Shown piece after piece: positions 63,958 to 64,000 of a stretch of DNA of 64,000 nucleotides. The stretch is from Lactuca virosa (lineage: Eukaryota; Streptophyta; Magnoliopsida; Asterales; Asteraceae): NCBI GenBank assembly GCA_928212115.1, contig CAKMRJ010001112.1, positions 400,396,431-400,460,430 on the forward strand, in the 5' to 3' direction. The translations under genes were made by a program, and so were the position numbers. Position 1 is the stretch's first letter, and every line of letters starts with the position of its first letter. The notes under the pieces were generated by a model. It saw only the letters and a program-made list of their open reading frames with translations. It was not told the origin of the DNA and did no database searches.

Positions 63958-64000
63958 TTTCCAACATCGCCTCTATTAACCGGAGAGTTTTTATCTACTC
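63384..64000 (+). pseudogene. Athila downstream ORF (ATHILA ORF-1-like), start duplicated
   Basis: From ATG 63384 the frame reads MPPRTQCRGRNADIADDPFT, a TAA at 63519-63521, then TWAPSVTLLEELHIYDRIRT and LFANIGWESLLAFNF. The second copy (ATG 63706) repeats this and continues PTSPLLTGEFLST to the window end. The segment 'LFxNxGWxxLLxF...LTxEFLS' resembles, from memory, the ATHILA ORF-1 family located downstream of pol. The same TAA occurs in both copies, where a CAA Gln codon would fit. Function in the family is not established; an envelope-like role has been proposed. Confidence 0.6.

Larger units (their letters stand above)
57611..64000 (+). mobile_element. Athila-M: Athila-like gypsy element, plus strand, runs off window
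   Basis: Order on the plus strand: gag remains, protease, RT, RNase H, integrase, then 'ttactgggaggcaactcgggtg' (62292), a phrase I associate with Athila elements after pol, a GATCGC-rich non-coding stretch and an ORF resembling the Athila-specific third gene. The 5' LTR and gag start are missing on the left, where Gypsy-O is joined. Stops and frame changes occur in every domain, so this is an old copy. Confidence 0.82.

Overview
This window is plant nuclear DNA built almost entirely from LTR retrotransposons and their fragments. I find no convincing host gene, tRNA, rRNA or CRISPR array. The evidence is Ty3/gypsy and Ty1/copia gag-pol remains on both strands, TG...CA long terminal repeats, primer-binding sites complementary to plant initiator-Met tRNA (TGGTATCAGAGC in the sense direction), plant-type TATA boxes, AT-rich intergenic DNA and deep nesting. 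The recurring palindrome ACTCGNCGAGT in several families reminds me of lettuce-type Asteraceae genomes. That species guess is from memory and is only a lead.

Layout from left to right. 1-935: end of a gypsy LTR. 936-4714: an Athila-like LTR (from 1906) and two gypsy LTR fragments in inverted order. 4876-9690: copia debris, namely RT/RNase H on the minus strand, then an LTR, leader and gag on the plus strand with the leader present twice. 9691 to about 19990: Gypsy-F, a Tekay/Del-like chromovirus on the minus strand with 2.5 kb LTRs, an extra ORF upstream of gag and a truncated right LTR. About 19990-39951: Copia-K, an old decayed element interrupted by Gypsy-D (27504-39813; 5-bp target duplication atata), which is itself interrupted by a 3.7 kb solo LTR, Gypsy-J (32921-36611). 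39952-56344: Copia-L, interrupted by Copia-E (41650-49398) and by solo LTR Gypsy-G (49462-52061; target duplication ggcag). 56345-57610: fragments of a plus-strand copia and a plus-strand gypsy element. 57610-64000: Athila-M, a plus-strand Athila-like element running off the window.

The nest reads oldest to youngest: copia fragment N, then Copia-L, then Copia-K, then Gypsy-D, then Gypsy-J, with E and G as further insertions into L. Every element carries disabling lesions. Gypsy-D is the best preserved: its LTRs are near-identical in length and its pol has one frameshift and two stops.

The most interesting points are regulatory. Gypsy-D has a 65-bp GT-AG intron-like interruption between gag and protease: removal joins gag and pol in frame, retention ends Gag eight codons into the intron. 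The copia leaders carry repeated hairpins whose stems co-vary between copies, including one with the palindrome GGTTAACC in its loop. Unrelated families carry paired palindromes with a CG-N-CG core. Gypsy-F has an unidentified acidic, coiled-coil-like ORF upstream of gag.
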